NCBI GenBank assembly: GCA_016717335.1
Contig: JADKFS010000002.1
Coordinates: forward strand, 682,001-746,000
Direction: 5' to 3'
Source: Candidatus Ribeiella danica
GTDB lineage: Bacteria; Chloroflexota; Chloroflexia; Chloroflexales; Roseiflexaceae
DNA length: 64,000 bases
Below are positions 52,531 to 64,000 of the stretch, piece after piece. Both the position numbers and the translations under genes were made by a program. Numbering within the stretch: position 1 is the first letter of the stretch; each line of letters starts with the position of its first letter. A model generated the notes under the pieces. That model saw nothing but the letters and a program-made list of their open reading frames with translations, ran no database searches and was not told the origin of the DNA.

Positions 52531-52867
52531 TGATTCTCCTTGTGTTGCGGAACGCAGGGGCTTGCGCGCAGGCGCGAATGAGGGGGGATTGGTGTGCGCG
52601 AGACTTATTATGCGGCGCTAGCGCGGTGCTGTGGGTTGCGAATCAACAACGCACGGCATATAACTCATAACTGGCTGCGGCGCGCCGCCTGATCGTTCTA
52701 TCCCCTCGTCCGAGGCCTGCGTCTCAGGCGCTCCCCCCCAGCCCGCCGCTCCCGCCGGCGCGAGAGAGGAAAATTGCTGGCTGGTCCCGGGGTTTCGGCT
52801 CCGCCGAAACCCCGGGACCACCAGTATTCACCGGCGCCCCTGCGGGGGAGGGGTCCCAAATCTGCCC
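52531..52867. terminator. Intergenic region with perfect 18-bp hairpin, loop TCC
   Basis: 337 bases between the acetyl-CoA synthetase stop and the thiolase start. The hairpin 52782-52820 (TGGTCCCGGGGTTTCGGC and complement) ends the synthetase transcript. A -10-like CATAAT (minus strand, 52612-52607) may belong to the thiolase promoter. Confidence 0.7.
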
Positions 52868-54835
<1,968 letters not shown>

Positions 54836-54963
54836 CGATCGGAACTCCTTCCTGCTCAATATGCTCGTTAGAACGTTAGAACGTTTGAACGCTCGAACGT
54901 TGGAGCGTCGAAGCGCAGCGATTCGCGGCGTTCGACGTTCCAACGTTCAGACGTGGGAACGTG
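54836..54963. repeat. AACGTTNN octamer repeats
   Basis: AACGTTAG, AACGTTTG, AACGCTCG, AACGTTGG in tandem (54871-54905), then the same words in inverted order (ACGTTCCAACGTTCAGACG, 54931-54955). The block could fold into a hairpin between the two synthetase genes, ending the upstream one. Confidence 0.8.
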
Positions 54964-56862
<1,899 letters not shown>

Positions 56863-57265
56863 CAGCGCACCTCTACTCTGTTCTGCGAACGACTGAAAGC
56901 GCGTCGACGGCTGGTGATCGCAGGGACGCCAGGCCGCTCGGCGAGCGAAGTTCGATCAGGTTGCATCATCGCAGCTCCTCTTATTCTGCTGCATCTGTCG
57001 GCGACGCACAGGAGCGTGATCTGAGATGAGTTCGAAGGCTGGGTTGACTGCTGGTTTGAGGCGATATCTGGATATGTTACTACGATACACCACCAGTATC
57101 AAGGCCAATCAAGAATTTGGTGAATTTTGTGTAAAGGTGGGGTGCGCGAGCCGGCGCCGCGCAATTCACATGCAGGCTTTGCATACGAAGACGAAACACG
57201 AGAGCCGGTTCGCGGCTCTCGTGTTTCGCCCGATCAGTCTGAGTTGTGGGTCCCCGCGCGGCGGC
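56863..57265. other. Intergenic region with terminator of the SDR gene
   Basis: 403 bases. A hairpin 57192-57228 with perfect 16-bp arms (CGAAACACGAGAGCCG) and loop GTTCG lies 38 bases after the SDR stop on the minus strand. 57060-57140 is unusually AT-rich for this DNA (TATGTTACTACGATAC, AAGAATTTGGTGAATTTTG) and likely contains the synthetase promoter. No gene seen. Confidence 0.65.
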
Positions 57266-58045
57266 CTACGTGCCGAGCACCAGCCCGCCGTCGACCGTCA
57301 CCACGGTGCCGTTGACGAAGCTGGCCTCGTCGGATGAGAGGAACAGGTAGGCGTTCGCGATGTCCTTCGGATCGCCCATGCGGCCGACCGGCGTCTTCTC
57401 GACCATGCTCGCCAGCACCTTCTCGGGCATCGCGCGGGTCATCTCGGTGGCGATGAACCCCGGCGCGACGGCGTTGACCGTGATGCCGCGCCGGCCGAGC
57501 TCGCGCGCCCAGACCTTGGTCATGCCGATCACGCCGGCCTTGGTGGCGACGTAGTTGGTCTGGCCGAAGTTGCCGTACAGCGCCACCACCGACGACGCGT
57601 TGACGATCCGGCCGTAGCCGTTGCGGATCATCACCGGCGCGATCGCCTGGGTGCAGTTGAACACGCCCTTGAGGTTGACCGCGATGACCGAGTCGAACTC
57701 GGCCTCGCTCATCTTGCCGATCACCTCGCCCTGCTTGACCTTGATCAGCTGCGAGTCGCGCGTGATCCCGGCGTTGTTGATCAGGATGTCGATCCGCCCG
57801 AAGCGCTCCAGCGTCGCCGCGACGGTCGCCTCGACATCGGCCTGAGAGGCTACGTTGACCTTGAAGAACGCCGCGGAGCCGCCCATCCCCTCGATCTCGG
57901 CGGCCAGTTCCTGCCCAGCCTTTTCGGACACATCCCACACGGCAACCGCCGCGCCTGCCTCGGCGAAAGTCAGCGCGGTCTGGCGGCCGATACCGCTCGC
58001 GCCGCCTGTAACGACCGCAACCCGCTGTTTGATATTGATGCCCAT
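57266..58045 (-). CDS. Short-chain dehydrogenase (FabG/PhaB-like)
   Basis: A 259-aa SDR: VTGGASGIGRQTALTFAEAG, NNAGITRDSQLIKV, ASSVVALYGNFGQTNYVATK with the catalytic Ser, Tyr and Lys, and VNGTVVTVDGG. It resembles 3-oxoacyl-ACP/acetoacetyl-CoA reductases (YGNFGQTNY is close to the FabG/PhaB pattern). It could supply (R)-3-hydroxyacyl-CoA or work in fatty acid synthesis. The residue A in NAVAPGFIATEM region is normal. SD is weak (GAGAG). Confidence 0.88.
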   Translation of the reverse strand: MGINIKQRVAVVTGGASGIGRQTALTFAEAGAAVAVWDVSEKAGQELAAEIEGMGGSAAFFKVNVASQADVEATVAATLERFGRIDILINNAGITRDSQLIKVKQGEVIGKMSEAEFDSVIAVNLKGVFNCTQAIAPVMIRNGYGRIVNASSVVALYGNFGQTNYVATKAGVIGMTKVWARELGRRGITVNAVAPGFIATEMTRAMPEKVLASMVEKTPVGRMGDPKDIANAYLFLSSDEASFVNGTVVTVDGGLVLGT

Positions 58046-58512
58046 GGCAACACGCTCTCTGTTCTTGTTTTGACGATATCCGCCGGAACGAAGACAGCAG
58101 AAGCCGGTTCTGACGTCGCGAATGACGAAGCGCGGCAGAGGCTGCGGTGGCGCGCAGGCCTGTATCGTGCTCGGACGCTTGTCGCTTCCTATGTGGCTCG
58201 CTCCCCCTTGACGACCAACTGTATGCACGGTGCCCGCTGCGCCAACACTAGCAGCGCAATGTTACACCGCAGTTACATGGGCGCGGCGCCCGCCAGGCGC
58301 GGCGCCGCGCCTGGCAGGGGGTTATCCTTTCGGCAGCAGGGCGCGGTCGCAAAGCGACCGCACCCTGCTGCCGAAAACTTCGTCTGAGAGCCCCCGCGAG
58401 AGGAAAGAGGGATCAGACACACACATATCCGCACCGCCGACGCAGATCAGTGGATCGCGCTTTGCTACATGCGCTCTCTGTCTGGGGACACGCTTTCGAA
58501 TGGAGGACGCAT
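58046..58512. other. Divergent intergenic region with two perfect hairpins
   Basis: 467 bases. A 24-bp palindrome (GCCAGGCGCGGC core) is at 58294-58317 and a 23-bp-arm hairpin with loop AAA and one mismatch at 58328-58376 (core GCGGTCGC). The latter shares its core with the hairpin at 31905. Here the flanking genes diverge, so these are not ordinary terminators. No gene. Confidence 0.65.
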
Positions 58513-59388
58513 GTGATTGGGCTACGCATCGTGGACGAGGTCGCGCGGCAGGACTGGCTCGCGCGGCTCAGCGAGGGCATCCAGCAGGCGGCGCGGCAGC
58601 TGTTCGCGGCCGGGGGTCCGGCCGGCCGCGCGATCGAAGATCTGCTGCACGGGACGCCGGCCGGCCACCCGCTCCACCCGGCGCTGACGGACATCCCTGT
58701 GGGCGCCTGGACGGTGGCGCTGGTGCTCGACGCGCTCGACGGGCTGGCGGGCCGCGAGGATCTGGCGCCAGGCGCCGACGTGGCGGTCGGCATCGGCCTG
58801 CTGGGCGCGCTCGGCGCGGTGTCGACCGGCCTGGCCGACTGGAAGGAGCTCGACACGAAGCCCCTGCGGGTCGGCCTGATCCACGGGTCGCTCAACCTCG
58901 GCGCCACGACACTGTACGCCACGTCGTGGCTCCTGCGCCGGCGCGGCGCGCGCGAGGCCGGCCGCGGCCTGGCGCTGGCCGGCTACGCGCTGGTGGTGGC
59001 GGCCGCCTACCTCGGCGGCGACCTGGTCTACCGCGACCAGATCGGGGTCAGCCACGCCAACCCGATCTGGACGGAGATGACATTCGAGCCGGCGCTGGCC
59101 GAGGTGGAGCTTGGCGAGGGCGAGCTGCGGCGGGTCGAGGTTGGCGGCCGGCAGATCGTGCTGGCGCGCCAGCACGGCCAGGTCTACGCGCTGGAGGATA
59201 GCTGCTCGCACCTGGGCGGGCCGCTCTCCGAGGGCACGCTCGAAGATGGCTGCGTGCAGTGCCCCTGGCACGGCTCGCGCTTCGCGCTGGACGATGGCCG
59301 GCCGATCGAGGGGCCGGCCGCGCTCCCGCAGCCGTGCTTCGAGACGCGCGTGCGCGACGGCCAGATCGAGGTGCGCGCCGGGCAGTGA
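58513..59388 (+). CDS. DUF2231 membrane domain fused to Rieske [2Fe-2S] domain
   Basis: A 291-aa protein. Residues about 40-180 are a DUF2231 domain with the family-typical HPLHPALTDIPVGAWTVAL and four hydrophobic helices. The C-terminal 100 residues form a Rieske ferredoxin with intact ligands CSHLGGPLSEG (CxH) and CPWHGSRFALDDG (CxxH). It would place a Rieske cluster on the membrane for electron transfer; the partner is unknown. The GTG at 58513 is chosen because GGAGG lies six bases upstream; the frame upstream has no such site. Confidence 0.88.
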   Translation: MIGLRIVDEVARQDWLARLSEGIQQAARQLFAAGGPAGRAIEDLLHGTPAGHPLHPALTDIPVGAWTVALVLDALDGLAGREDLAPGADVAVGIGLLGALGAVSTGLADWKELDTKPLRVGLIHGSLNLGATTLYATSWLLRRRGAREAGRGLALAGYALVVAAAYLGGDLVYRDQIGVSHANPIWTEMTFEPALAEVELGEGELRRVEVGGRQIVLARQHGQVYALEDSCSHLGGPLSEGTLEDGCVQCPWHGSRFALDDGRPIEGPAALPQPCFETRVRDGQIEVRAGQ

Positions 59389-59421
59389 CGGGCAGAAGCC
59401 ACACAGCGAAAGAGGAATGCT

Positions 59422-59694
59422 ATGGCCAGCAACAAGCGAGCGAGAGGCAGGCGGGAAAAGCGCCGCGGCCAGGCCGATCTGAACCCTTTCCCCGGCATCA
59501 CCGGCGAGGGCGCCGAGGAGAACCGCTCCTTCGGCGATAAGACCAAGGGCCTGTTCGGCGATGGGCTCGACGGCACGCTCGGCGATGTGAGCGAGGAGCA
59601 GCGCCGGCAGCGTGAGTACGGGATGGCCAGCGGGACGAGCATCCGCCCGATCTCGGATCTGTGGCCCGACGGTGGGGACGTGGACGACGGCTGA
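59422..59694 (+). CDS. Small hydrophilic protein of unknown function (90 aa)
   Basis: A charged 90-aa protein with a basic N-terminus (MASNKRARGRREKRRG) and Gly/Asp-rich remainder (LFGDGLDGTLGDVS, DLWPDGGDVDDG); no hydrophobic segment, probably disordered. AGAGGAA precedes the ATG. It follows the DUF2231-Rieske gene by 33 bases and may be co-transcribed. Family not recognised. Confidence 0.65.
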   Translation: MASNKRARGRREKRRGQADLNPFPGITGEGAEENRSFGDKTKGLFGDGLDGTLGDVSEEQRRQREYGMASGTSIRPISDLWPDGGDVDDG

Positions 59695-59711
59695 GCGGCG
59701 GGGCCGAAGGA

Positions 59712-60119
59712 TCAGCCAACCATCCCCTGGCCGTACACGCGCCGGACGATGATTCGCACGGTCACGCGCTCGACGCCGGGGCGCCGCCGCACCCACTCGG
59801 CCGCGCGCTCCGGGCCGAGGTAGCGTACCGCCAGACGCAGCCGCAGCCCCACGTCGAGCGGCTCGAGCGCCGCGCTGCCGCTGACGGTCAGGTAGCGCGC
59901 GCCATCCTCGACCGTCAGGCTGATCGCCGGGCTGCGCCGCAGGTTGCCCGCCTTGACGCTGTGGGCGCCGGTGCTGAACAGCAGCTGGTCGCCCTCGCGG
60001 ATGAACCAGACCACCGTCTGCTGGATTCCGCCGTCGGCGTCGAGCGTGGCGACGACAGCGTAGCGCACCTCGTCCAGAAAGGCGCACTGCCGCTCGGTCA
60101 GATCTATCAAAGGCTTCAT
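59712..60119 (-). CDS. PPOX-class flavin/F420-dependent oxidoreductase
   Basis: A 135-aa split-barrel protein: FLDEVRYAVVATLDADGGIQ, QTVVWFIREGDQLLFSTG, KAGNLRRSPAISLTV and the C-terminal ERVTVRIIVRRVYGQG fit the PPOX/pyridoxamine-phosphate-oxidase-like group that binds FMN or F420. The substrate is unknown. The start at 60119 lies just after the stop of the Rieske-like gene upstream on the same strand, so the two are probably co-transcribed. Confidence 0.82.
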   Translation of the reverse strand: MKPLIDLTERQCAFLDEVRYAVVATLDADGGIQQTVVWFIREGDQLLFSTGAHSVKAGNLRRSPAISLTVEDGARYLTVSGSAALEPLDVGLRLRLAVRYLGPERAAEWVRRRPGVERVTVRIIVRRVYGQGMVG

Positions 60120-60126
60120 ATGCTCA

Positions 60127-60576
60127 TCAGACGTGCTGCCGCCCCGGGATGATCCGCGTGACGTCGACCTCGACGCGCCCGCCGACCACGCGTGTCGGAA
60201 GCTCGTCCATGCTGCGCGGCGAGGGGCCGCGCCGGTAGCGCCCGTCCGGATCGTAGGCAGAGCCGCCGCAGGGGTCGGCAAACAGCCGCCACTCCGGATA
60301 CCAGCGGATGCGACAGCCCTTGTGCGGGTCGCGCGTGCTCAGCGCGATCGGCGTCGAGCCGACCCAGGCCAGGTAGAACTCGCTATTCTCTAGAGTGAAC
60401 AGCTGTGGCCCAGCTTGGCGCAGCTCGGCAGCCGTGCCGATCGGCCGCCACTCTGGGCGCGCGAGCATCCCCGCCACGCCGGCGGATACAGTGACGGCTG
60501 CAAGCAGCAGCGCCGCCGCGGCGCTCAGCGCGAGCGCCAAGCGGGCTTGCCCCGCCCGTGATCGCACACTTGTCAT
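60127..60576 (-). CDS. Rieske-like membrane protein that has lost its cluster ligands
   Basis: A 149-aa protein with an N-terminal helix (LALALSAAAALLLAAVTVSA) and a domain that reads like a Rieske protein: FYLAWVGSTPIALSTRDPHKGC, RIRWYPEWRLFADPCGGSAYDPDG, YRRGPSPRSMDELPT. In a true Rieske the motifs are CxHxGC and CxCH; here they are DPHKGC and DPCGGS. Both cysteines of the stabilising disulfide are kept, but the two cluster cysteines are Asp and one of the two histidines is Gly. It cannot hold a normal [2Fe-2S] cluster. It lies in one operon with the PPOX protein and downstream of the PSP1 gene. GAGGAG precedes the ATG. Confidence 0.72.
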   Translation of the reverse strand: MTSVRSRAGQARLALALSAAAALLLAAVTVSAGVAGMLARPEWRPIGTAAELRQAGPQLFTLENSEFYLAWVGSTPIALSTRDPHKGCRIRWYPEWRLFADPCGGSAYDPDGRYRRGPSPRSMDELPTRVVGGRVEVDVTRIIPGRQHV

Positions 60577-60591
60577 GAGATCGGCTCCTCG

Positions 60592-61950
60592 TCATCGATC
60601 GCCGCGCCGCCCCGTGCGCTTGCGCCGATGGCGCGTGGGGCGCCCCTGCTCGCCGGCGCGCTGCTCGTCGGGCGGCGCGGCGGCCGGCTCGTCCCGGCGC
60701 GGCGCCTCCGGCCGATCTTGCCGGGGCATGCGCGGCGGCTGGGCCTCGCGAGCCGGCTGGGGCTCGTGCGCGGGTGGGCTGGGCGGCGGCAAGCGCGGCG
60801 GCTGGGGCGGCGGCGGCGGCCCGCCGGGCGGCAAGCGCCGCGGCGGCTGGCTGGGCGATCGGCGCGCCTCGGCCGGGCGGCTCGGCGGGGCAGCGGGCTG
60901 GCCCGGCGCGGCGGGCCGCGGCGGCGCGGGGCGCTCCTCGGCGCCCTCCTCAAGCAGCGCCAGCGCGTCGAGCACGTCCGGGTCGATCACCTCGTCGCGC
61001 AGCAGCCGGCGCTCGCCGGTGTGCTTCGGCTCGCGGCGGGGCGGCGGGGGCGGGGCGGGCTGGCGCTCGTGGCGGGGCGGCTCTTCACGAGCGGCGGGCG
61101 TGATGCCCTCATCGGCGCGGCTGCGCGCCAGGCTGCCGACACGCTGGGTCGCCTCGCCGATCTGGTTGGGCGTGAACTCCTCGTGGACGCCGCTGCCGGA
61201 CAGCTCGACGATCACCGTCTCGCGCACGACGTTGACGATCACCACCTCGCCGGGGCCGTCGGGCGTCTGCACCCAGGCGCCCTTCTTGGGCAGCTCGGCC
61301 TTGATCGCCAGGTACTGCTCGTGCTCGTACGAGAGGCAGCACAGCAGCCGGCCGCAGACCCCGCTGATCTTAGTCGGGTTCAGCGGCAGATCCTGGTCCT
61401 TGGCCATCTTGATCGAGACGCGCGCGTAGTCCGGCAGGAACGTGGCGCAGCACAGCAGCCGGCCGCACGGGCCGATCCCGCCGAGCAGCTTGGCCTCGTC
61501 GCGCGGGCCGATCTGGCGCAGCTCGATCCGAGTCTTGAAGGTGCGCGCCAGGTCGCGCACGAGCATGCGGAAGTCGACCCGCTTCTCGGAGGTGAAGTAG
61601 AACGTCAGCCGCGAGCCGTCGAAGCTGTACTCAGCCTTGACCAGCCGCATCGGCAGGCCGTGCTCCGAGATCTTCTCGGCGCAGCGGGCGATCACCTCCT
61701 CGTGGCGCGCGCCCAGCAGCCGCATCCGCTCGAAGTCGGCCGCCTCGGCGCGGCGCACCACCGGCTTCAGCTCGCCGACGACCTCGCTGTCGGCGACCTC
61801 GTGCGGCTCGCGCGCGACCTTGGCCAGCTCGAGCCCGCGCACGGTCTCGACGATCACATGATCGCCGCGATCGAGCGTCTCGACGCCATTCGGATCGAAG
61901 AAGTAGGTCTTGCCGGAGTCCTTGAATCGTATCCCTACCACAAGAGGCAT
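60592..61950 (-). CDS. PSP1/YaaT-family protein with Pro-rich tail
   Basis: A 452-aa protein. The N-terminal 270 residues are a PSP1 domain: VVGIRFKDSGKTYFFDP, LVKAEYSFDGSRLTFYFTSE, RIELRQIGPRDEAKLLGGIG, CGRLLCCATFL and a second SGVCGRLLCCLSYEHEQY. YaaT/RicT with its partners binds Fe-S clusters through such CxxxxCC motifs and tunes RNA processing and development in Bacillus. The last 180 residues are Pro/Arg-rich and disordered, unusual for the family. It starts at the edge of a composite repeat element that fills the promoter region. Confidence 0.88.
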   Translation of the reverse strand: MPLVVGIRFKDSGKTYFFDPNGVETLDRGDHVIVETVRGLELAKVAREPHEVADSEVVGELKPVVRRAEAADFERMRLLGARHEEVIARCAEKISEHGLPMRLVKAEYSFDGSRLTFYFTSEKRVDFRMLVRDLARTFKTRIELRQIGPRDEAKLLGGIGPCGRLLCCATFLPDYARVSIKMAKDQDLPLNPTKISGVCGRLLCCLSYEHEQYLAIKAELPKKGAWVQTPDGPGEVVIVNVVRETVIVELSGSGVHEEFTPNQIGEATQRVGSLARSRADEGITPAAREEPPRHERQPAPPPPPRREPKHTGERRLLRDEVIDPDVLDALALLEEGAEERPAPPRPAAPGQPAAPPSRPAEARRSPSQPPRRLPPGGPPPPPQPPRLPPPSPPAHEPQPAREAQPPRMPRQDRPEAPRRDEPAAAPPDEQRAGEQGRPTRHRRKRTGRRGDR

Positions 61951-62927
61951 GGCGATGCTCCGTAGCAGGCGCAGGATATGGCAGGGCAGGGCGTGTGGCG
62001 GGCAGCCGAAAGCACGAGGCGCGTCTTAGCCCCTGGTGAAGGGGGCGCGCCGCGGCCAGCCGCGACGATCCAAGAGAGTCGGGTGATCTGCTTCCACGAT
62101 CTATCGTTTCCAGCCCACCGCACAGCCGCTGTATCTTGCGCCAGTGATGATCTATACTCAAACGCCACGTGGCGTTGGTGTGCATTATAGCAGGTCTTTG
62201 GCAAGCTTTCATGTGGCGTATACTAGCTTATCTTGTATAGGGGGCTGCGCGCCCCCGTGCCCCCGCCTGGGGCAGCCCGCACCGCTTTCGGGGGCTGCGC
62301 GCCCCCGTGCCCCCCGCGGGCGGGGGTGGGCCGCCACCCCCGCCGCCCCCCTCCCGGGGCTTCGCCCCTGGACCCCAAAAAGATGCTGTCTCAGTTTGCA
62401 CCCCAGTGGTGCATGCCCGGCTGAATCCAGGCGCGGCGGGAGGCAACACGTCCGATCGGAATGGTGCCAGGCATGGACCACCAGCAATGCAACTGGGAAG
62501 GCATCATTTGCCGGAGGGGGGCCGGGGGAACCGGCGTGGGTTCCCCCGGGCGGGGGGCCGGGGGCGCAGCGCCCCGGAGACCAGGTGACCAGGAGACCAG
62601 GTGACCAGGAGACCAGGTGACCGGGGCCGCCCCGAAAAAACACCTGGCCGGAGGCCGTATGAACCGGCGTGGGTTCCCCCGGGCGGGGGGCCGGGGGCGC
62701 AGCGCCCCGGAGACCAGGTGACCAGGAGACCAGGTGACCAGGAGACCAGGTGACCGGGGCCGCCCCGAAAAAACACCTGGCCGGAGGCCGTATGAACCGG
62801 CGTGGGTTCCCCCGGGCGGGGGGCCGGGGGCGCAGCGCCCCGGAGAAAAGCTGACAAGCTGACAAGCTGACAAGCTGACAAGAGCGCGGGGCCGAGGGCG
62901 TAAGCCCCGGCGCAAGACAGAGGAAGT
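61951..62927 (-). repeat. Composite GC-rich interspersed element, copy 5 (L-H-R on minus strand, three L modules)
   Basis: From the cyclase stop, reading the minus strand: CTGACAAG octamers (62850-62882), three L modules (62775-62845, 62640-62715, 62518-62580, each with GGTTCCCCCGGGCGGGGGGC on the plus strand) separated by AGACCAGGTGACC tracts, the H core (about 62381-62520) and the R module (GGACCCC end at 62376, to about 62240). The two inner L-plus-tract units are nearly identical (about 130 bases), a recent tandem duplication. Bases 61951-62230 are unique and carry the PSP1 promoter; no gene seen. Confidence 0.85.
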
Positions 62928-64000
62928 CTACGTCGCGCGGCGGAGCACCTTGTAGGTATGGACCAGCTGGGCCTTGCCCTTGAGCTGAAAGTCGCCCATC
63001 TCCTGCAGCACGAAGGCCTCGCCGATCGCGCGGCGGGTCGCCTCGCTGATCAGGGCGCTGTTCAGATCGGCCTTGCCCTCGAGCCGCGACGCCGTGTTGA
63101 CCGTGTCGCCCATGACCGTGTACTCCAGGCGCTGCCGCGTGCCGAAGAAGCCGGCGTAGACCGGCCCGGTGTTGATGCCGATCCGGAACGCGAAGGCCTT
63201 GGAGGGGTCGAGCCGCTCGATCAGCCGGCGGTGCGCCGCGATCATGTCGAGCGCCGCGTCGACCGCCTGCATGGCCGAGTACTCGGGGTCGATCGGGTCG
63301 CCGAGCTGGGGCGCCCCAAAGACCGCCATGATCCCGTCGCCGATATACTTATCGAGCGTCCCGTTGTACGTGAAGATCACCTCGGTCATCTCGTGGAAGT
63401 ACTCGTTCAGCAGGTCCTGCACGTCGCGCGGCGAGAGGGTCTCGGAGAGCGAGGTGAAGCCCTTGACGTCGGCGAACAGGACCGTGACGATCAGCTCCTG
63501 CGGCTCCCAGAGCTGGCCGTGCTGCGCGACGTAGCTGGCCATCAGCTGCGCGACGTTCGGCGACATGAAGCGCTCGAAGTTCTGGCGCAGCTGGGCCTGC
63601 TGGCGCAGCTCCTCGGTCAGCCGCGCGCGCTCGATCGCCGTGGCGGCCTGGTTGGCCACCGCCGCCAGCAGGTCGCGCTGGTGCTCGTTGAACTGCTCGC
63701 GCCCCGGCGAGTCGACGTAGATGATCCCGATCGCGGTCCCCTCGCTGATCAGCGGGGCGCAGATCGCCGAGCGGATGTTGGCGCTGATGATGCTCTGCGA
63801 GCCGGCGAAGTCGAGCCGGGCGTCGCGCGTCAGCACGGCCTCGTTCCCCTCGATCGCCTTGCGCGCGATCGTGGAGCTGAGCGTGAGATCGCCCAGGGTG
63901 GGCGGGTGGATGACCATCGGCACCAGCTCGGCGCCCTTGCGCAGCAGCAGGAAGCCGCGCTGCGCCGGCACCGCCCGCAGCACCTCCTCCATAACCGCGT
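62928..64000 (-). CDS. GAF-domain adenylate/guanylate cyclase (5' end outside the window)
   Basis: The visible part (at least 356 aa, open at the edge) has a GAF domain (SANIRSAICAPLISEGTAIGI, YVDSPGREQFNEHQRDLL), a short coiled coil (ERARLTEELRQQAQLRQN) and a class III nucleotide cyclase: VTVLFADVKGFTSLSE (metal Asp), KYIGDGIMAVFGAP, RIGINTGPVYAGFFGTRQRLEYTVMGDTVNTASRLEG. Catalytic residues look complete; the Lys in DKYIGDG suggests ATP. An FHA or sensor domain may lie upstream of the window edge. The stop lies next to a composite element. Confidence 0.9.
   Translation of the reverse strand, partial: AVMEEVLRAVPAQRGFLLLRKGAELVPMVIHPPTLGDLTLSSTIARKAIEGNEAVLTRDARLDFAGSQSIISANIRSAICAPLISEGTAIGIIYVDSPGREQFNEHQRDLLAAVANQAATAIERARLTEELRQQAQLRQNFERFMSPNVAQLMASYVAQHGQLWEPQELIVTVLFADVKGFTSLSETLSPRDVQDLLNEYFHEMTEVIFTYNGTLDKYIGDGIMAVFGAPQLGDPIDPEYSAMQAVDAALDMIAAHRRLIERLDPSKAFAFRIGINTGPVYAGFFGTRQRLEYTVMGDTVNTASRLEGKADLNSALISEATRRAIGEAFVLQEMGDFQLKGKAQLVHTYKVLRRAT

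Noticed and set aside
60127..60576. Ordinary Rieske cytochrome bc-type subunit
   Set aside because: Two cluster Cys and one His are missing.
62575..62882. Possible CRISPR array in the repeated tracts
   Set aside because: Units are 8 bases or about 130 bases in direct contact, with no unique spacers and no cas genes in the window.

Overview
The window is GC-rich DNA with almost wall-to-wall coding sequence. It looks like a chromosomal segment of a filamentous or PHA-storing Chloroflexota bacterium (class Chloroflexia, Roseiflexus/Kouleothrix-like). That placement is an inference from base composition, gene families and repeat style; there is no rRNA, and I found no tRNA and no CRISPR array.

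Layout. (1) 84-6070: plus-strand radical SAM/SPASM protein, amidohydrolase, methyltransferase, an unknown 493-aa protein and an HPr-kinase-like P-loop kinase, reminiscent of a tailoring or natural-product locus. (2) 8352-20006: a minus-strand APH-fold kinase, an OmpR-type two-component system, a 1397-aa ABC exporter fused to an APH-fold kinase domain, and two more APH-like proteins that have lost the catalytic Asp. The two genes with intact HGD motifs are each preceded by four tandem 11-bp direct repeats and the same -10 hexamer spacing, so this appears to be one regulated system. (3) 20244-26197: ceruloplasmin-like multicopper oxidase, a second two-component system, a DUF4405 heme-type membrane protein and a GT2 glycosyltransferase. 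(4) 26292-36524: a DsbA-like lipoprotein with an in-frame UGA at the first position of its CxxC motif followed by a SECIS-like hairpin (candidate selenoprotein), a frameshifted lipoprotein gene, Nudix hydrolase, penicillin acylase, purine nucleoside phosphorylase, PH/SHOCT protein, RecO and an XPB-N-like protein. (5) 37097-58045: a carbon-storage and acetate/propionate district: CE7 esterase, two PhaC-like proteins (one with Ser in place of the catalytic Cys), isocitrate lyase, phasin, PhaE-like protein, PhaB, thiolase, two acyl-CoA synthetases of the Acs family, a fatty-acyl-CoA ligase, an ECHDC3-like crotonase, a second SDR and a large MalT/SARP-type regulator. Together they would activate short-chain acids to acyl-CoA, make 3-hydroxyacyl-CoA and polymer, and run the glyoxylate shunt. 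(6) 58513-64000: DUF2231-Rieske protein, a Rieske-like protein that has lost its cluster ligands, a PPOX-type oxidase, a PSP1/YaaT protein and a GAF-guanylate cyclase that runs off the end.

Three kinds of non-coding structure recur: a composite GC-rich interspersed element (modules here called L, H and R, with a long fold-back H core), short tandem repeats with 7- or 8-bp units that also sit in frame inside at least four genes, and perfect hairpins with 16-23-bp arms and three-base loops at gene ends.
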